Part shown: positions 1 to 9,249 of the stretch, one piece after another | Layout: every line of letters starts with the position of its first letter | Numbering within the stretch: the first letter of the stretch is position 1 | From: Tolypothrix sp. FACHB-123 | GTDB taxonomy: Bacteria > Cyanobacteriota > Cyanobacteriia > Cyanobacteriales > Nostocaceae | Length of the DNA stretch: 64,000 nucleotides | Assembly: GCF_014697075.1 (NCBI RefSeq) | Contig: NZ_JACJRE010000010.1 | Span: 62,001 to 126,000 of the forward strand | Direction: 5' to 3' | The notes under the pieces: model-generated | The model's input: the letters and a program-made list of their open reading frames with translations, nothing else | What the model was told of the DNA's origin: nothing | The model's database searches: none | Translations under genes and position numbers: made by a program

Positions 1-224
1 CGAAAAGGGTAAATTTTTCGGCTGAGTCGCTTAGCTACAGCTTGATTTGGACACTCGACTACAAAAACTGGTTTTTCATCTAGGTGACCCAAAGAGAATA
101 TACACATCCGCAAGATGGCTCTGAGCCAACTTTCCGAGTTGTCAAAATAATCATTAATAATTTTGTTAGTCAGAGCTTGTTCGAGCGTACGATCCTGGTT
201 TTGAGGACTTTGGGCTTCAGACAT
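1..224 (-). CDS. Conserved hypothetical protein, N-terminal part (cut by left edge)
   Basis: An open frame on the minus strand begins with ATG at 224-222, shortly after an AGGTGAT ribosome-binding-like sequence, and stays open for 74 codons to the window edge. The peptide begins MSEAQSPQNQDRTLEQALTN and includes SWLRAILRMCIFSL and FVVECPNQAVAKRLSRKIYP. It reads as a soluble globular protein with no signal peptide or membrane segment. The composition and absence of stops argue it is real, and it resembles a small conserved cyanobacterial family of unknown function as I remember it. The overlapping plus-strand frame (84-275) is a poor alternative. The 3' part lies outside the window. It is divergent from the gene at 388, so 225-387 probably holds both promoters. 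Confidence 0.7.
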   Translation of the reverse strand, partial: MSEAQSPQNQDRTLEQALTNKIINDYFDNSESWLRAILRMCIFSLGHLDEKPVFVVECPNQAVAKRLSRKIYPF

Positions 225-387
225 AGCATCACCTTTAGCTATACCGATGGTTTGAGATTAAACCAAAATCTTTAAAAGTGACAAGAGTACAGCCACCTTC
301 TCTGGCACAGTCGGGAAATCTAGCCAGTAGTTTTTGGCGTCAGCATGGCTGGTAAAATCTACTTATAGCTTTATGAGCCAATTTGTC

Positions 388-693
388 ATGACTGCTGAAA
401 CTAATCAAGTAAATCAAACAACCACAGGTGCTGATGCTATTGATCAAGCGATCGCACAGGGAATTGATTTTGACGGTTCTCCCATACCAACCGCCAAGCT
501 AGACCTATATAACAAAGTCATGGCATTAGAAGCAAACAGACAGCGTAGCGGTGTCTCCAATACCATGCGATCGCGTATTGTCCGCATTGGTGCAAAGCAT
601 ATTCCTCAAGCTGAACTGGATACATTGCTAGTTGATGCTGGTTTTGCGCCTTTAAAAGAAAAAGAAATCGCCTTTTTCTACGGTGGAAAATAG
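388..693 (+). CDS. Conserved hypothetical protein (about 101 aa)
   Basis: The start is taken as the ATG at 388 (MTAETNQVNQ); the frame also contains ATGs at 373 and 334, but the sequence before residue MTAETN looks non-conserved. The product is a small soluble protein with a flexible Thr/Gln-rich N-terminus followed by a helical body (AKLDLYNKVMALEANRQRSG, VRIGAKHIPQAELDTLLVDAGF) ending in FFYGGK. No catalytic motif or membrane segment is visible and I do not recognise a function. The DUF427 gene follows 43 bases downstream on the same strand, so the two may be co-transcribed. Confidence 0.7.
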   Translation: MTAETNQVNQTTTGADAIDQAIAQGIDFDGSPIPTAKLDLYNKVMALEANRQRSGVSNTMRSRIVRIGAKHIPQAELDTLLVDAGFAPLKEKEIAFFYGGK

Positions 694-736
694 CAATATA
701 ATTCGTATTTCTACAAGTTTATTGGTCAAATTACTT

Positions 737-1021
737 ATGCCGAAAGCAATTTGGAATGGAGCTACTTTAGCTGAGAGCGATAAAACTATAGTTGTAGAAG
801 GCAACCATTACTTTCCACCTGATGCTATTAATCAAGAGTATTTCAAAGATAGTAATACTCACACAACTTGTCCTTGGAAAGGTGTAGCCAGTTACTATAG
901 CATTGAAGTTAATGGGCAAGTTAATCAAGACGCTGCTTGGTATTACCCCAGCACCAAAGAGAAGGCGAAAAATATTGAAGGCTATGTTGCTTTCTGGCGA
1001 GGTGTGAAAGTCGAAGCCTAG
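737..1021 (+). CDS. DUF427 family protein
   Basis: A protein of about 94 residues beginning MPKAIWNGATLAESD at the ATG at 737; the frame is open upstream to 683, but those residues fall outside the usual domain. The sequence is a full DUF427 domain: the PKAIWNG start, the VVEGNHYFPP strand, the TTCPWKGVASYYSI core, and the terminal AWYYPSTKEKAKNIEGYVAFWRGV. DUF427 proteins form small beta-sandwich folds, widespread in bacteria and fungi; their biochemical role is not established. Domain coverage is complete with no truncation. It probably shares a transcript with the small gene upstream. Confidence 0.85.
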   Translation: MPKAIWNGATLAESDKTIVVEGNHYFPPDAINQEYFKDSNTHTTCPWKGVASYYSIEVNGQVNQDAAWYYPSTKEKAKNIEGYVAFWRGVKVEA

Positions 1022-1101
1022 GTAAAGTTAATTTTTTCTCTTTCTCGGTATTTATTTCTGTAATTGAATCTGGTGGTTGATGGAATTCAACCACCAGATT
1101 T

Positions 1102-1677
1102 TTAATTTGGCGATCGCAATATCATCTGGCGTTTGTGGCGTAATAATGTTCCTTCCTCTTCAAATTGCTGTAAAAGACGAGTAACTGTAACTCTTGTGGT
1201 ATTTAATACTTCTGCCATTTCTTGATGAGTCGCATTTAAGTCAATCAGTTTCCCATCTTCTACGTCACGACCAAATTTCCGACTTAACCAAAGTAAAAAT
1301 TGCCATAAACGCACAGACATAGGCTTACAATGCACTATGCTTAAAAGTTCCTCTGCTTGTTGAATATGCGACAGTAAAGCATTCACATCTTGATACCAAA
1401 GATGGGGTGGTACAACACTTACTTCTACATTTGTTAAACACTCAATTTGATAAGGCTTGACTTTCGATAAAGGAGAACCGATCAAATCTCCAGAACCCCA
1501 ATAACCTAATGTAATAAATGTTCCCTCTTCACTCCAGGTTAATGTACGAACTGCACCGCGTTCGATTCGCCACAACACATCATTGCGTGGTGGTATCATT
1601 TCGCGCCTAGTAAATAAGCGATAGGGTATTTGCTCTTTAATACCAGAGTTATAAGACACATTAGTAGAATACATCAT
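1102..1677 (-). CDS. Crp/Fnr family transcriptional regulator
   Basis: A 191-residue regulator. Residues about 20-90 form the cyclic-nucleotide-binding-like beta roll (WRIERGAVRTLTW, GYWGSGDLIGSPL), followed by a dimerisation helix and a C-terminal winged helix-turn-helix at about 145-190 (THQEMAEVLNTTRVTVTRLL). The HTH matches Crp/Fnr recognition helices. The N-terminal domain is shorter than in Crp and lacks the canonical phosphate-binding RSAA-type cassette, and there is no Fnr-type cysteine cluster, so an unmodified or different effector is likely. It is not NtcA: length and HTH sequence differ. It converges with the DUF427 gene and stands alone as a transcription unit. The target genes cannot be read from the sequence. 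Confidence 0.88.
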   Translation of the reverse strand: MMYSTNVSYNSGIKEQIPYRLFTRREMIPPRNDVLWRIERGAVRTLTWSEEGTFITLGYWGSGDLIGSPLSKVKPYQIECLTNVEVSVVPPHLWYQDVNALLSHIQQAEELLSIVHCKPMSVRLWQFLLWLSRKFGRDVEDGKLIDLNATHQEMAEVLNTTRVTVTRLLQQFEEEGTLLRHKRQMILRSPN

Positions 1678-2252
1678 AAAAACATTTGGGTAGAGAAAAT
1701 TTTGGGTTTGCTTTAGAAGGTATCGAAATTATCACAGTTATCAGAATTGGCTTAGAATAATTTAATACTTGCAATAAAATTAGCCAAAGCAGATTTAACA
1801 CACAGCTCGTCTATGTGTAAATATGGATTGCTAGACATGACTATAATTATTCTCTGGTTATGAATAGCACAGAAGTAAAGAAATAACCATACCTCTAACT
1901 AGAGATATAGTAAAATCGATAAAATAATTTACCTAGACCAATACTTTGTTGGGACTATCATCTATAGATCCCTAGATTCAGTGCATCTGTCTATTCTTTT
2001 ACTCTCAAGGTTCACATTTGACACTCCCAGAATTTCTAATTCGGGGATTTTATGCATCACGACTCATAAATTGTTAGGTGATGAGGTCGCAGTGTAATCA
2101 CAATGTACACCAAGGAAAGCCCAGTTATCTGTGGGGAAAAGTTAAATTGCGATCGGGGTGGGTTAGGCGCACGATGAAACTCGATTTTTATTCTGGAAAA
2201 GATGTTTGCGCCATAACCTACCAAACAGTAACAAGTTCCGAAAAACGGTTTC
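1678..2252. other. Intergenic region, no convincing gene
   Basis: This AT-rich stretch lies between the start of the Crp-family gene and the end of the TOBE gene. Two overlapping frames on opposite strands (about 2057-2287) are each 69 codons, but neither has recognisable protein character or a good start. The left part must contain the promoter of the Crp-family regulator. I see no RNA gene or repeat here. Confidence 0.5.
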
Positions 2253-2690
2253 TTACTCTCTGGCAATTACAATATCATTGGATTTAATGACTGCGTAAGC
2301 TTCCGTTCCTTCCATCAGATCCAACTCTTCTGCTGATACTCTAGTGATCATTGAGGTTAGCTCAACTTTGTGAACAATCTCTAAAGTCACTTCCGTATTT
2401 ACTGCTCCTGTAATTACCCGTTTGACAACTCCTTTTAAAACATTGCGCGAGCTAACTTTTAATGGTTTTTTCTGACTAATAGTTTCTCCCTCAGGATTAT
2501 AAGTATCTTTAGTAATGGATTTTTGCACTGGTGTGGCTACAGCTGGTGAAGAGTGCTGGCTCAAACCACGTACCAACTCCCGCAGAATTTCCGTTTTAGT
2601 ACGTTGAGACTGGTTACAGAACTCTTCCAGTATTTTGCGTTCCTCTTCTGAGGTTTGAAATGTTACCCATCCTTGTTCTTTTCTTGGCAT
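2253..2690 (-). CDS. TOBE (Mop-type) molybdate-binding protein with N-terminal RHH-like segment
   Basis: A 145-residue protein. Residues about 78-143 form a single molbindin/TOBE domain (SSRNVLKGVVKRVITGAVNT, VHKVELTSMITRVSAEELDL, AYAVIKSNDIVIA), the fold that binds molybdate or tungstate in ModE, ModC and Mop proteins. Residues about 1-45 (WVTFQTSEEERKILEEFCNQ, RTKTEILRELVRGL) look like a ribbon-helix-helix DNA-binding segment, joined by a polar linker. The combination suggests either a metal-responsive regulator or a molybdate store that multimerises. No mod or nif gene is adjacent. The domain call is firm; regulation by molybdate is inferred. Confidence 0.82.
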   Translation of the reverse strand: MPRKEQGWVTFQTSEEERKILEEFCNQSQRTKTEILRELVRGLSQHSSPAVATPVQKSITKDTYNPEGETISQKKPLKVSSRNVLKGVVKRVITGAVNTEVTLEIVHKVELTSMITRVSAEELDLMEGTEAYAVIKSNDIVIARE

Positions 2691-3197
2691 AATTTTACCA
2701 ATTTAGTTGGTATATAATTCTGATCTTGCTATGATCTTACCAAGGGTGAATCCTTTGAAACAGAATTAATCTGAGTGCTGTCTCTAACTTGAAAATAGGG
2801 ACTAGAGGCTAGGGACTAGGAGCTAGGGAAAAGATATTTTCATACCCTAACTGGAAAATAGTTTTGACTGTTGACTCTTAAGAAAGTTTTTTTCATTTAT
2901 TCTGGCTGACGCAGTTTATGACAGCTAGTTTGGTTCTATGTTGTCGGCTGAATTTGGAGATGAGCGATTTGCAGTGAGCGATCGCTATGGAGCTTTCCCT
3001 GATAACAGTATAAAAATAGGCTTTAATCTATTAGAAAAAATACTGTTATTTATTACGGACAATCAATAAAAGTTTGAGACAAATTCATTAATTAAAATAG
3101 TGGAATTTGTCAGGTATACATAAAAATCTGCACAAATTAACCCACAACTGACAGTTCAAGATTGCCAGCTAAATTTGCTCTTGACTAACTGCGGAAT
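2691..3197. other. Intergenic region with STRR-type repeat
   Basis: Upstream of the TOBE gene and downstream of hmpE. The first part holds the TOBE promoter. It contains a GGGACTAG/GGCTAGG heptamer-like repeat block (2791-2848, listed separately) and a HIP1 octamer near 2978. I see no gene in the AT-rich remainder. Confidence 0.5.
2791..2848. repeat. Interspersed STRR-containing repeat, copy 1
   Basis: The block starts GAAAATAGGGACTAG and ends with AAGATATTTTCATACCCT, with a GGGACTAG-like heptamer between. The same order of elements occurs inverted at 49391-49434, where the end reads AGATATTTTCATGCCCT in reverse complement. Both copies are intergenic, as expected for a mobile or amplifying short repeat of filamentous cyanobacteria. 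Confidence 0.7.
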
Positions 3198-6100
3198 TTA
3201 ATTATGAGATGTTAGCGTGCCATTCGCAGAAACAATGATTTCTTGGAGAGTGCGGAGTAAATCTTGCTCATTATAAGGTTTAGAGAAGTAAGCACGCGCC
3301 CCCAATTGAATTGCTAGTTTCCGATGTTTATCGCTACTGCGAGAAGTTAGCATTGCCACTGGGATATTTTTCATCTCATCCAAAGATTTGACACGACCTA
3401 AAAAGCCATAACCATCAAGACGAGGCATTTCAATATCACAGATGACTGCTTGGACTTGGAGTCCACTTTGGAGTTTTTCTAAAGCATCTTGACCATCTTT
3501 TGCTTGTTCTACTTGGTACCCACCTTTTTCTAGGGTTAAGGCTAAAAATCGCCGCACATTAATAGAATCATCAACGATCAAAATTGTACTTTTTTGATGG
3601 GAACTCGTCGCAGGTTGTTTTTCTTCTTGAGGATATAAGAATGCTGTTTTCAACCTAGTTGATGGTAATTGATTGCTGCGAGAATTTTGCTGTTTGCTAG
3701 AAATTTTATACAATAACTCATTAGTATTTACTAATACTACTACCCGACCATCACCGAGAATAGTACAGTTACTAAAGCCTTCTGGTAGAGGGATGTTACC
3801 TTCTACTTGCCGAATAGCAACTTCTTGCTCGCCCCAACAACGGTCGATTTGCATTGCGACTAATTGATTATTGCTTTTGAGTATTAATATACTGCTGGCA
3901 TTAATAGCTGGGGGGGTTTCTAACTCTGGATTATCATAGCGAGGGCCGTTAAACTCTAGGTAGCTACTCAGGCGGATAAACGGCAGCATATTGCTTTGCC
4001 AACTGATAAATTCATTACCTGCGATCGCAAACACCTGTTCAGTCTGGTGTAAAAATATTTCCGAAACCACATCTGTCGGAAATGCTAGTAGCATTCGGTT
4101 GCTTTCTACTAATAGCACTCTAGCCACAGACAGGGTAAACGGTACTGATAAAGTAAACGTAGTGCCTACTCCTAGCTCAGTATCAACTTTAATATCCCCC
4201 CGCACGGATTTGAGGTTATTACGCACGACATCCATACCGACGCCACGGCCAGATAAAGTTGTGACTTGATCGGAGGTAGTAAACCCAGGTTCAAAGATGA
4301 GTGACAACAATTCTTCATCACTCGCACTAGCTAATAAAGCAGCATCTAATCCCATACCTAAGGCGCGATCGCGAATTTTCTCCAGAGAAATACCCCGACC
4401 ATCGTCACGGATAGTAATAATTGTGCGATCGCGTTTGTGAGTGGCTTTAATTTCAATCAAACCTTGTTCGGGTTTATCCATGTGGCGGCGAGTAGCTGGA
4501 TCTTCAATTCCGTGATCGAAAGCATTGCGCAAAAGATGCATTAAAGGCTCATTCAACGCCTCTAAGATGCTGCGTTCAATCAAGGTGTTACCACCTTCAA
4601 TTTTCAGCTGCACATTTTTGCCATACTCTACATTTAAGTCGCGTAAAGCACGGGGAAACCGTTCCACTAAATCTGATAGAGGACGCATCCGTACTTGAGT
4701 CAACTTGGTTTGCAACTGCTTTGATGTTTTATTCAGCTTGCGGGCAATTTGATCGGTATCATCAACACTAAGTTGCACATCAGTGGTAACTTCTTGTACT
4801 TGAACAATAGTTTCCATGACTTCCTGCGATAGCAGGTTTAACTCGTTATAACGATCCATTTCTAAGACATCAAAACTAGTGTTGATTTCTTCGTGATGCT
4901 GCTGCTCATCACCTAACGACAAGACACTAGAAGCTCCTACAGATTGAGTAGCAATTTTATCGTAGGCGGCGCGGAGTTCCTGATTTTCTCGATCTAGACT
5001 TTGGACGCGCTGGCTGAGATTGCGGACGAGTTTACGCAATCTTTCTAATTGTAGGTTCAGCCCATTACGCTGAATAATTAATTCTCCAAATAGATCGTTG
5101 ATTTGCTCCAATTGACTACTGGGAACTCGGACTGTATTTTCATGAATTTCTCGGTCTTTACCATTACCAATCGGTTCAGCTTTGCGTTCAACCCATTTAT
5201 AATCAGCGGGAGAAATTTCTCTAGCAGCTACGATACTAGCTTCTGAGATTTTGACAGACTCGGTTAGGCGATCGGCGAATTCTACATCCACAGTAGCAAA
5301 ATGGGTAGGCACGATCGCCTCTTCTTCGTCCCCAATATCCTCAGTTTCATCAGTGAAAATTTCTGCTGCAAACAAATAAGGTGCGGCTGTTTCTGCGTGG
5401 AGAAATTCTGCTGCTTGTAGCGATGGTAACTCCGCATTCACTAGATCTGCTAGATGAATCGCAGTCGGGAGACTATCCAGTTGATTGGTCAGCACTAAAG
5501 CTTGCGATCGCCGCCATGCTTGTAAAGCTAACTGGGCAATTTCTCCGATTTGATGCGGTTGAGCAGTTTCTAAATACTGGGTGACTGATTCACAAAGTTG
5601 GGTAAAAGCTGGCAATTGCAGCATTTCTCCTAAACCACCCAACTCAGCGGCCATGATTGCTACTTCTTCTTGCAAACAAGGCTGTCCTTCATCTGCTAAC
5701 ACCGATTCTAAACGCTGCAAACAACCTTCTACTTCGGTTTCAAACAGCAGAGGAATAATATCTTGCCCCTCTTCCGGAGAGAGCATGGTTGTTACATCTT
5801 CGGGAACAGGGTCACCCAAACGCTGATGCAGCTCGTCAAAAACTGGGTAACAAAAGGTTTCTAACCACTGGTCTTCGATAGTATTGCCTTCTGCCAGCAA
5901 TTCTACTATCTGGCGTAACCAGTCCACTCCAGATAAAAGTAAACTTTGCAACTGGGTGTCAATTTCTAAGGAATTTTTACGAGTTTTTAAGACTTTAAAG
6001 GAATCTTCCAGACGATGTGCTAAATCGCTCAGCGTCCGGAATCCCATCATCCCTGCACCACCTTTGATGGAATGTGCTGCTCGGAGTGCCCCGTTGATTT

Positions 6101-6221
6101 TCTCGGAATCGATGCGATTACTGGTATCAATTTCTAACAATACCCCTTCTAAGGTATTGAGATAATCAATTGCTTCTTCCAGAAATTGCATCTGGATTTC
6201 CAGTTCTTTGTCCTGTGACAT
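3198..6221 (-). CDS. hmpE: Hybrid CheA-type histidine kinase/receiver of the hmp motility operon
   Basis: A 1007-residue cytoplasmic kinase. An N-terminal Hpt domain carries the phosphorylatable histidine at residue 50 (RAAHSIKGGAGMMGF). A long acidic linker follows, then the dimerisation region and the HATPase core with N box (LLRNAFDHGIED), G1 (DDGRGIS) and G2 (GRGVGMDVV) motifs, a CheW-like coupling domain at about 725-850, and a C-terminal receiver at about 875-1000 (ILIVDDSINVRR, VICDIEMPRLDG, YFSKPY). This is the usual arrangement of cyanobacterial PilL/HmpE kinases, which take input from an MCP and control type IV pilus-based gliding. It is the last gene of a five-gene leftward operon. 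HmpE is named by operon order and architecture; a paralogous che cluster is the main alternative. Confidence 0.9.
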   Translation of the reverse strand: MSQDKELEIQMQFLEEAIDYLNTLEGVLLEIDTSNRIDSEKINGALRAAHSIKGGAGMMGFRTLSDLAHRLEDSFKVLKTRKNSLEIDTQLQSLLLSGVDWLRQIVELLAEGNTIEDQWLETFCYPVFDELHQRLGDPVPEDVTTMLSPEEGQDIIPLLFETEVEGCLQRLESVLADEGQPCLQEEVAIMAAELGGLGEMLQLPAFTQLCESVTQYLETAQPHQIGEIAQLALQAWRRSQALVLTNQLDSLPTAIHLADLVNAELPSLQAAEFLHAETAAPYLFAAEIFTDETEDIGDEEEAIVPTHFATVDVEFADRLTESVKISEASIVAAREISPADYKWVERKAEPIGNGKDREIHENTVRVPSSQLEQINDLFGELIIQRNGLNLQLERLRKLVRNLSQRVQSLDRENQELRAAYDKIATQSVGASSVLSLGDEQQHHEEINTSFDVLEMDRYNELNLLSQEVMETIVQVQEVTTDVQLSVDDTDQIARKLNKTSKQLQTKLTQVRMRPLSDLVERFPRALRDLNVEYGKNVQLKIEGGNTLIERSILEALNEPLMHLLRNAFDHGIEDPATRRHMDKPEQGLIEIKATHKRDRTIITIRDDGRGISLEKIRDRALGMGLDAALLASASDEELLSLIFEPGFTTSDQVTTLSGRGVGMDVVRNNLKSVRGDIKVDTELGVGTTFTLSVPFTLSVARVLLVESNRMLLAFPTDVVSEIFLHQTEQVFAIAGNEFISWQSNMLPFIRLSSYLEFNGPRYDNPELETPPAINASSILILKSNNQLVAMQIDRCWGEQEVAIRQVEGNIPLPEGFSNCTILGDGRVVVLVNTNELLYKISSKQQNSRSNQLPSTRLKTAFLYPQEEKQPATSSHQKSTILIVDDSINVRRFLALTLEKGGYQVEQAKDGQDALEKLQSGLQVQAVICDIEMPRLDGYGFLGRVKSLDEMKNIPVAMLTSRSSDKHRKLAIQLGARAYFSKPYNEQDLLRTLQEIIVSANGTLTSHN

Positions 6222-6359
6222 AGGTTTGGTTTTTAGTCAATAGTCAATGATCATTGGTCGTTAGTCATCCCTTTTCTGCGAGACGCTACGCGAACGCTTG
6301 CGCTCAGGGTAAGTTGTCATTAGTCATGAGTCATGAGACTTGTGACTGTTGATAATTAC
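6222..6359. repeat. Intergenic repeat cluster inside the hmp operon
   Basis: The gap between hmpD and hmpE holds TAGTCAATAGTCAATGATCA-like heptamers and, at 6280-6296, the interspersed motif GAGACGCTACGCGAACG that recurs in many cyanobacterial genomes. Further TCATTAGTCATGAGTCATGA repeats follow. The expansion lies inside an otherwise continuous operon, so it may add a processing site or partial terminator between the receptor and kinase genes. Confidence 0.65.
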
Positions 6360-9188
6360 TTAACTGACCTTAAATGTACCCACAGTCTGTTGCAACTCTT
6401 GGGAAATTTCCACAGTTTGTTGCAAAGATTCCGAAACTAAACGGGATGAATCGCTAGTCCGCTGTGAGACAGCCACAATTGCTTTCATCAAAGTGCTGAC
6501 AGTATGGGAAGTTTCTACTTGGGATGTAGTTGCTACCGAGATGGACTGTACTAGCTCATCAATTTGCCGCGATACTTCCAAAATTTGATTGAGACTACGC
6601 TTAGCATCTTCAACAATTCGGGTACCTTCAACTACCTGGGTAGTGCCGATTTCCATTGCTTGGACTACGTCACTGGTTTCCCGCTGGATATTCTCCACAA
6701 TTTGTTCAATTTCTTGTGTGGCGGCGGCGCTTCTGACTGCTAATTCGCCTACTTCTTCCGCAACTACAGCAAAACCTTGACCTTCTTCGCCAGCGCGTGC
6801 GGCTTCAATCCCCGCATTAATCGCTAACAAGTTAGTTTGAACGGCGATTTGATTAATTAAAGACACCACACGGGAAATTTGTTGAGAAGATTCTCCCAAA
6901 CGTTTGACTTTCTTCGCGGTTTCACCCACAGTTTCCCGCAAAGAAAGAATATTTTGCACTGTCAAATCCATTGCTTGCCCGCTTTTAGTTGCCGTTTGAG
7001 CGGCTTGATTAGCAATTATCGCCGCTTGCTGGGCATTTTCGGCTACAGCTTGGATAGAATTAGTCATTTGATCCACCGCATCCAAGGTGCGATTAATTTC
7101 CGCCGCTTGGGTAAGTGCTTCTTCAGCTAGTTGGCGGATTGCTTCTTCATTCGAGCCGATAGCCGTGTTTACTTGGGTAGCTGCTTGTTTGACTTGGGTA
7201 ACGATATCCCGCAAACTTTCAACAATTGAGTTGAAAAAGTCGGCAACAGTACCAATTTCTCCGGCTGTGACATCCGCACGGACTGTGAGATCGCCACTGG
7301 CTGCACCTTCTACATTGCTCAGCAATTCTAAAAGTTGGGTTTGCAGTGCCTCTTTTTGTTGGCGTTCTTCTTGAGTATCTTGTTGAGCGGCAGATTTAGC
7401 TTTTTCTAATTCTTCTAGCAGCCTAGCTTGTTCTAGGGCATAGCCAATTTGAACAGCGATTTGTTTAAATAAATCAATGTCTGCTGGTTGCCAAATCCGA
7501 GGACTTTCACAATGATGGGCAATTAATAGACCCAAGAGTTGATTTTGGCTAATGATGGGGGCAATCAAATTGCCTTGAACTGCGTATTTCTCCAAACTTT
7601 GAATGTAACAGTTGGCATTATTGAGATGGGGTTCTTGATAGATGTTGGCGATCGCTCTGACTCTTCCTTGGCGATAATTTTCGGCATGACGTTCCCGAAA
7701 ACAGGGATCTTCAATTCGCGTATTCAGCATTTTTGGCCAACCATCAGCTAGAGATTCTGCCACAACTACCCCATCCCAGGTTTCGGGATTTAGCTGATAG
7801 ACAATTACCCGATCTGTTTTTAATGCTGGGCGCAAGGCGTTAACTGCTGTTGTGTAAATATCTTCAGTTAGGAGATTTTTGCGAATTTCCAAAGTAATAT
7901 CTGCAATAAATTTAATTCTTAAGGCTTCTTGGTCTTTTTCTCCTAGCAATACTTGCAGTTGCTCAGCCATCCTGTTAATATTTACACCCAATACTCCTAA
8001 TTCATCGGTTCTTTCCACTTCTACACGAGTATTGAGTTGACCATCACCCAGTTTACTTACTGCATCAGCTGCGCTCAAAATTGGCTTTGTCGACCGTTTG
8101 GCTAACCAAGCAGCGATCGCAGCAACAATGACTGCGGTTAATGCCGTTCCCAGAGCGATCGTCAATAATAATTGTCTTTGGGGCGCAAATGTAATTTCTG
8201 TGTCTGTGGCAATAATGGCTCCCCATTTTAAATCAGGTAACCCGTCAATTGTTCTCGACGGTACATAGCTGACAAATTGCTGTTTCCGATTCAGATTGTT
8301 AACTGTGACTAAACTGCTGACTTTGTTGTTGTCTTTCAGTTGGCTCAACCCAGGAAAATCAGTTTTAGCTTCTCTACCTTCTTGATTATTTTGTGTAGCT
8401 AGAAAAATTTTGCCTGACCGATCGATTAAATGATAGTCATGCCCCTTACTGGCATAATTTTTGATAGTCTCTTCTATAGAACTTACTGGCATTCTGGCTC
8501 GAATTACGCCAATATTTTGCCCAGTGACTGTATCTTTAACAGGTGCAGCTATGTGAACGCTCACGCGACCGGTAGTTTGTGATTTTTCTGGCTGACTAAT
8601 CACGGGTGTATTTTGTTTGAGGGCATCTTGAAAATATTGACGGTCTTTATGGTTTTCTAAAGGCTCACCTGTAGATTGAGCAATTACGTTACCTTCAAGG
8701 TCAAAAATAGCCAGACTATCATAAGCTTTATCAGCCTTAATTATCCGGTCTAAAATTTCTTGCTTTCCTTGAGCAGTGATCAGTTCTCTAATTTGGGGAT
8801 TTGTCAAAGATGGTAGACTAGAGAGGACTTGAATATCCCCATATCTACCCAAAACGTAACGGTTAACTTTGTCTAATAAGCCAACAGTTTCTGCTTGTTG
8901 AGATTGGGTAATTTGCTGATTAATGGATTGGTTGGCAAAGCTATAAGCGATCGCGCCAATTACCAACGTTGGTAAAGTCCCGATCGCGATCGCTAACACT
9001 GTGGTTTTGGTATTGAGACTTAATCTATGAAAATAAGCTACTACCTGCGTCAGGGGAGAATCATTAGAAGGTAAATTAATCGGCTTACTTGATTGTTTAA
9101 TTGCTGCCCCAAATACTTTCTGCGATGAAATCAATGATGCTCGTTTTTGAGCATCATTACTCTTAGCCGTGTCAGTTTTATTAAACAT
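6360..9188 (-). CDS. hmpD: Methyl-accepting chemotaxis protein with dCache, HAMP and GAF domains
   Basis: A 942-residue inner-membrane receptor. Membrane helices lie at about 62-86 and 337-362 and enclose a periplasmic double-Cache sensor ([27 protein letters not shown]). A HAMP domain (about 363-416), a phytochrome-type GAF (about 430-590) and the MCP signalling coiled coil (about 690-942) follow, with the conserved tip [20 protein letters not shown]. The GAF contains a DPCF motif (Cys496) and a second cysteine at 527 followed by Tyr. Homologues (PilJ, HmpD) signal to the CheA-type kinase to control pilus motility and hormogonium development. The downstream partner hmpE and the upstream CheW-like hmpC fit this role. 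The ligand is unknown. Confidence 0.9.
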   Translation of the reverse strand: MFNKTDTAKSNDAQKRASLISSQKVFGAAIKQSSKPINLPSNDSPLTQVVAYFHRLSLNTKTTVLAIAIGTLPTLVIGAIAYSFANQSINQQITQSQQAETVGLLDKVNRYVLGRYGDIQVLSSLPSLTNPQIRELITAQGKQEILDRIIKADKAYDSLAIFDLEGNVIAQSTGEPLENHKDRQYFQDALKQNTPVISQPEKSQTTGRVSVHIAAPVKDTVTGQNIGVIRARMPVSSIEETIKNYASKGHDYHLIDRSGKIFLATQNNQEGREAKTDFPGLSQLKDNNKVSSLVTVNNLNRKQQFVSYVPSRTIDGLPDLKWGAIIATDTEITFAPQRQLLLTIALGTALTAVIVAAIAAWLAKRSTKPILSAADAVSKLGDGQLNTRVEVERTDELGVLGVNINRMAEQLQVLLGEKDQEALRIKFIADITLEIRKNLLTEDIYTTAVNALRPALKTDRVIVYQLNPETWDGVVVAESLADGWPKMLNTRIEDPCFRERHAENYRQGRVRAIANIYQEPHLNNANCYIQSLEKYAVQGNLIAPIISQNQLLGLLIAHHCESPRIWQPADIDLFKQIAVQIGYALEQARLLEELEKAKSAAQQDTQEERQQKEALQTQLLELLSNVEGAASGDLTVRADVTAGEIGTVADFFNSIVESLRDIVTQVKQAATQVNTAIGSNEEAIRQLAEEALTQAAEINRTLDAVDQMTNSIQAVAENAQQAAIIANQAAQTATKSGQAMDLTVQNILSLRETVGETAKKVKRLGESSQQISRVVSLINQIAVQTNLLAINAGIEAARAGEEGQGFAVVAEEVGELAVRSAAATQEIEQIVENIQRETSDVVQAMEIGTTQVVEGTRIVEDAKRSLNQILEVSRQIDELVQSISVATTSQVETSHTVSTLMKAIVAVSQRTSDSSRLVSESLQQTVEISQELQQTVGTFKVS

Positions 9189-9249
9189 AAATTAATTCCC
9201 CTGAATACTGTGAATAAGAACACTATTTTTTCTTGATTACTAGTACACC

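Noticed and set aside
84-275. Plus-strand frame of 63 codons near the left edge
   Set aside because: It overlaps a more convincing minus-strand gene (1-224) with a proper start and protein-like composition.
2057-2287. Two overlapping 69-codon frames on opposite strands
   Set aside because: Neither has a good ribosome-binding site, conserved-looking motifs or a sensible neighbour; they cannot both be real and probably neither is.
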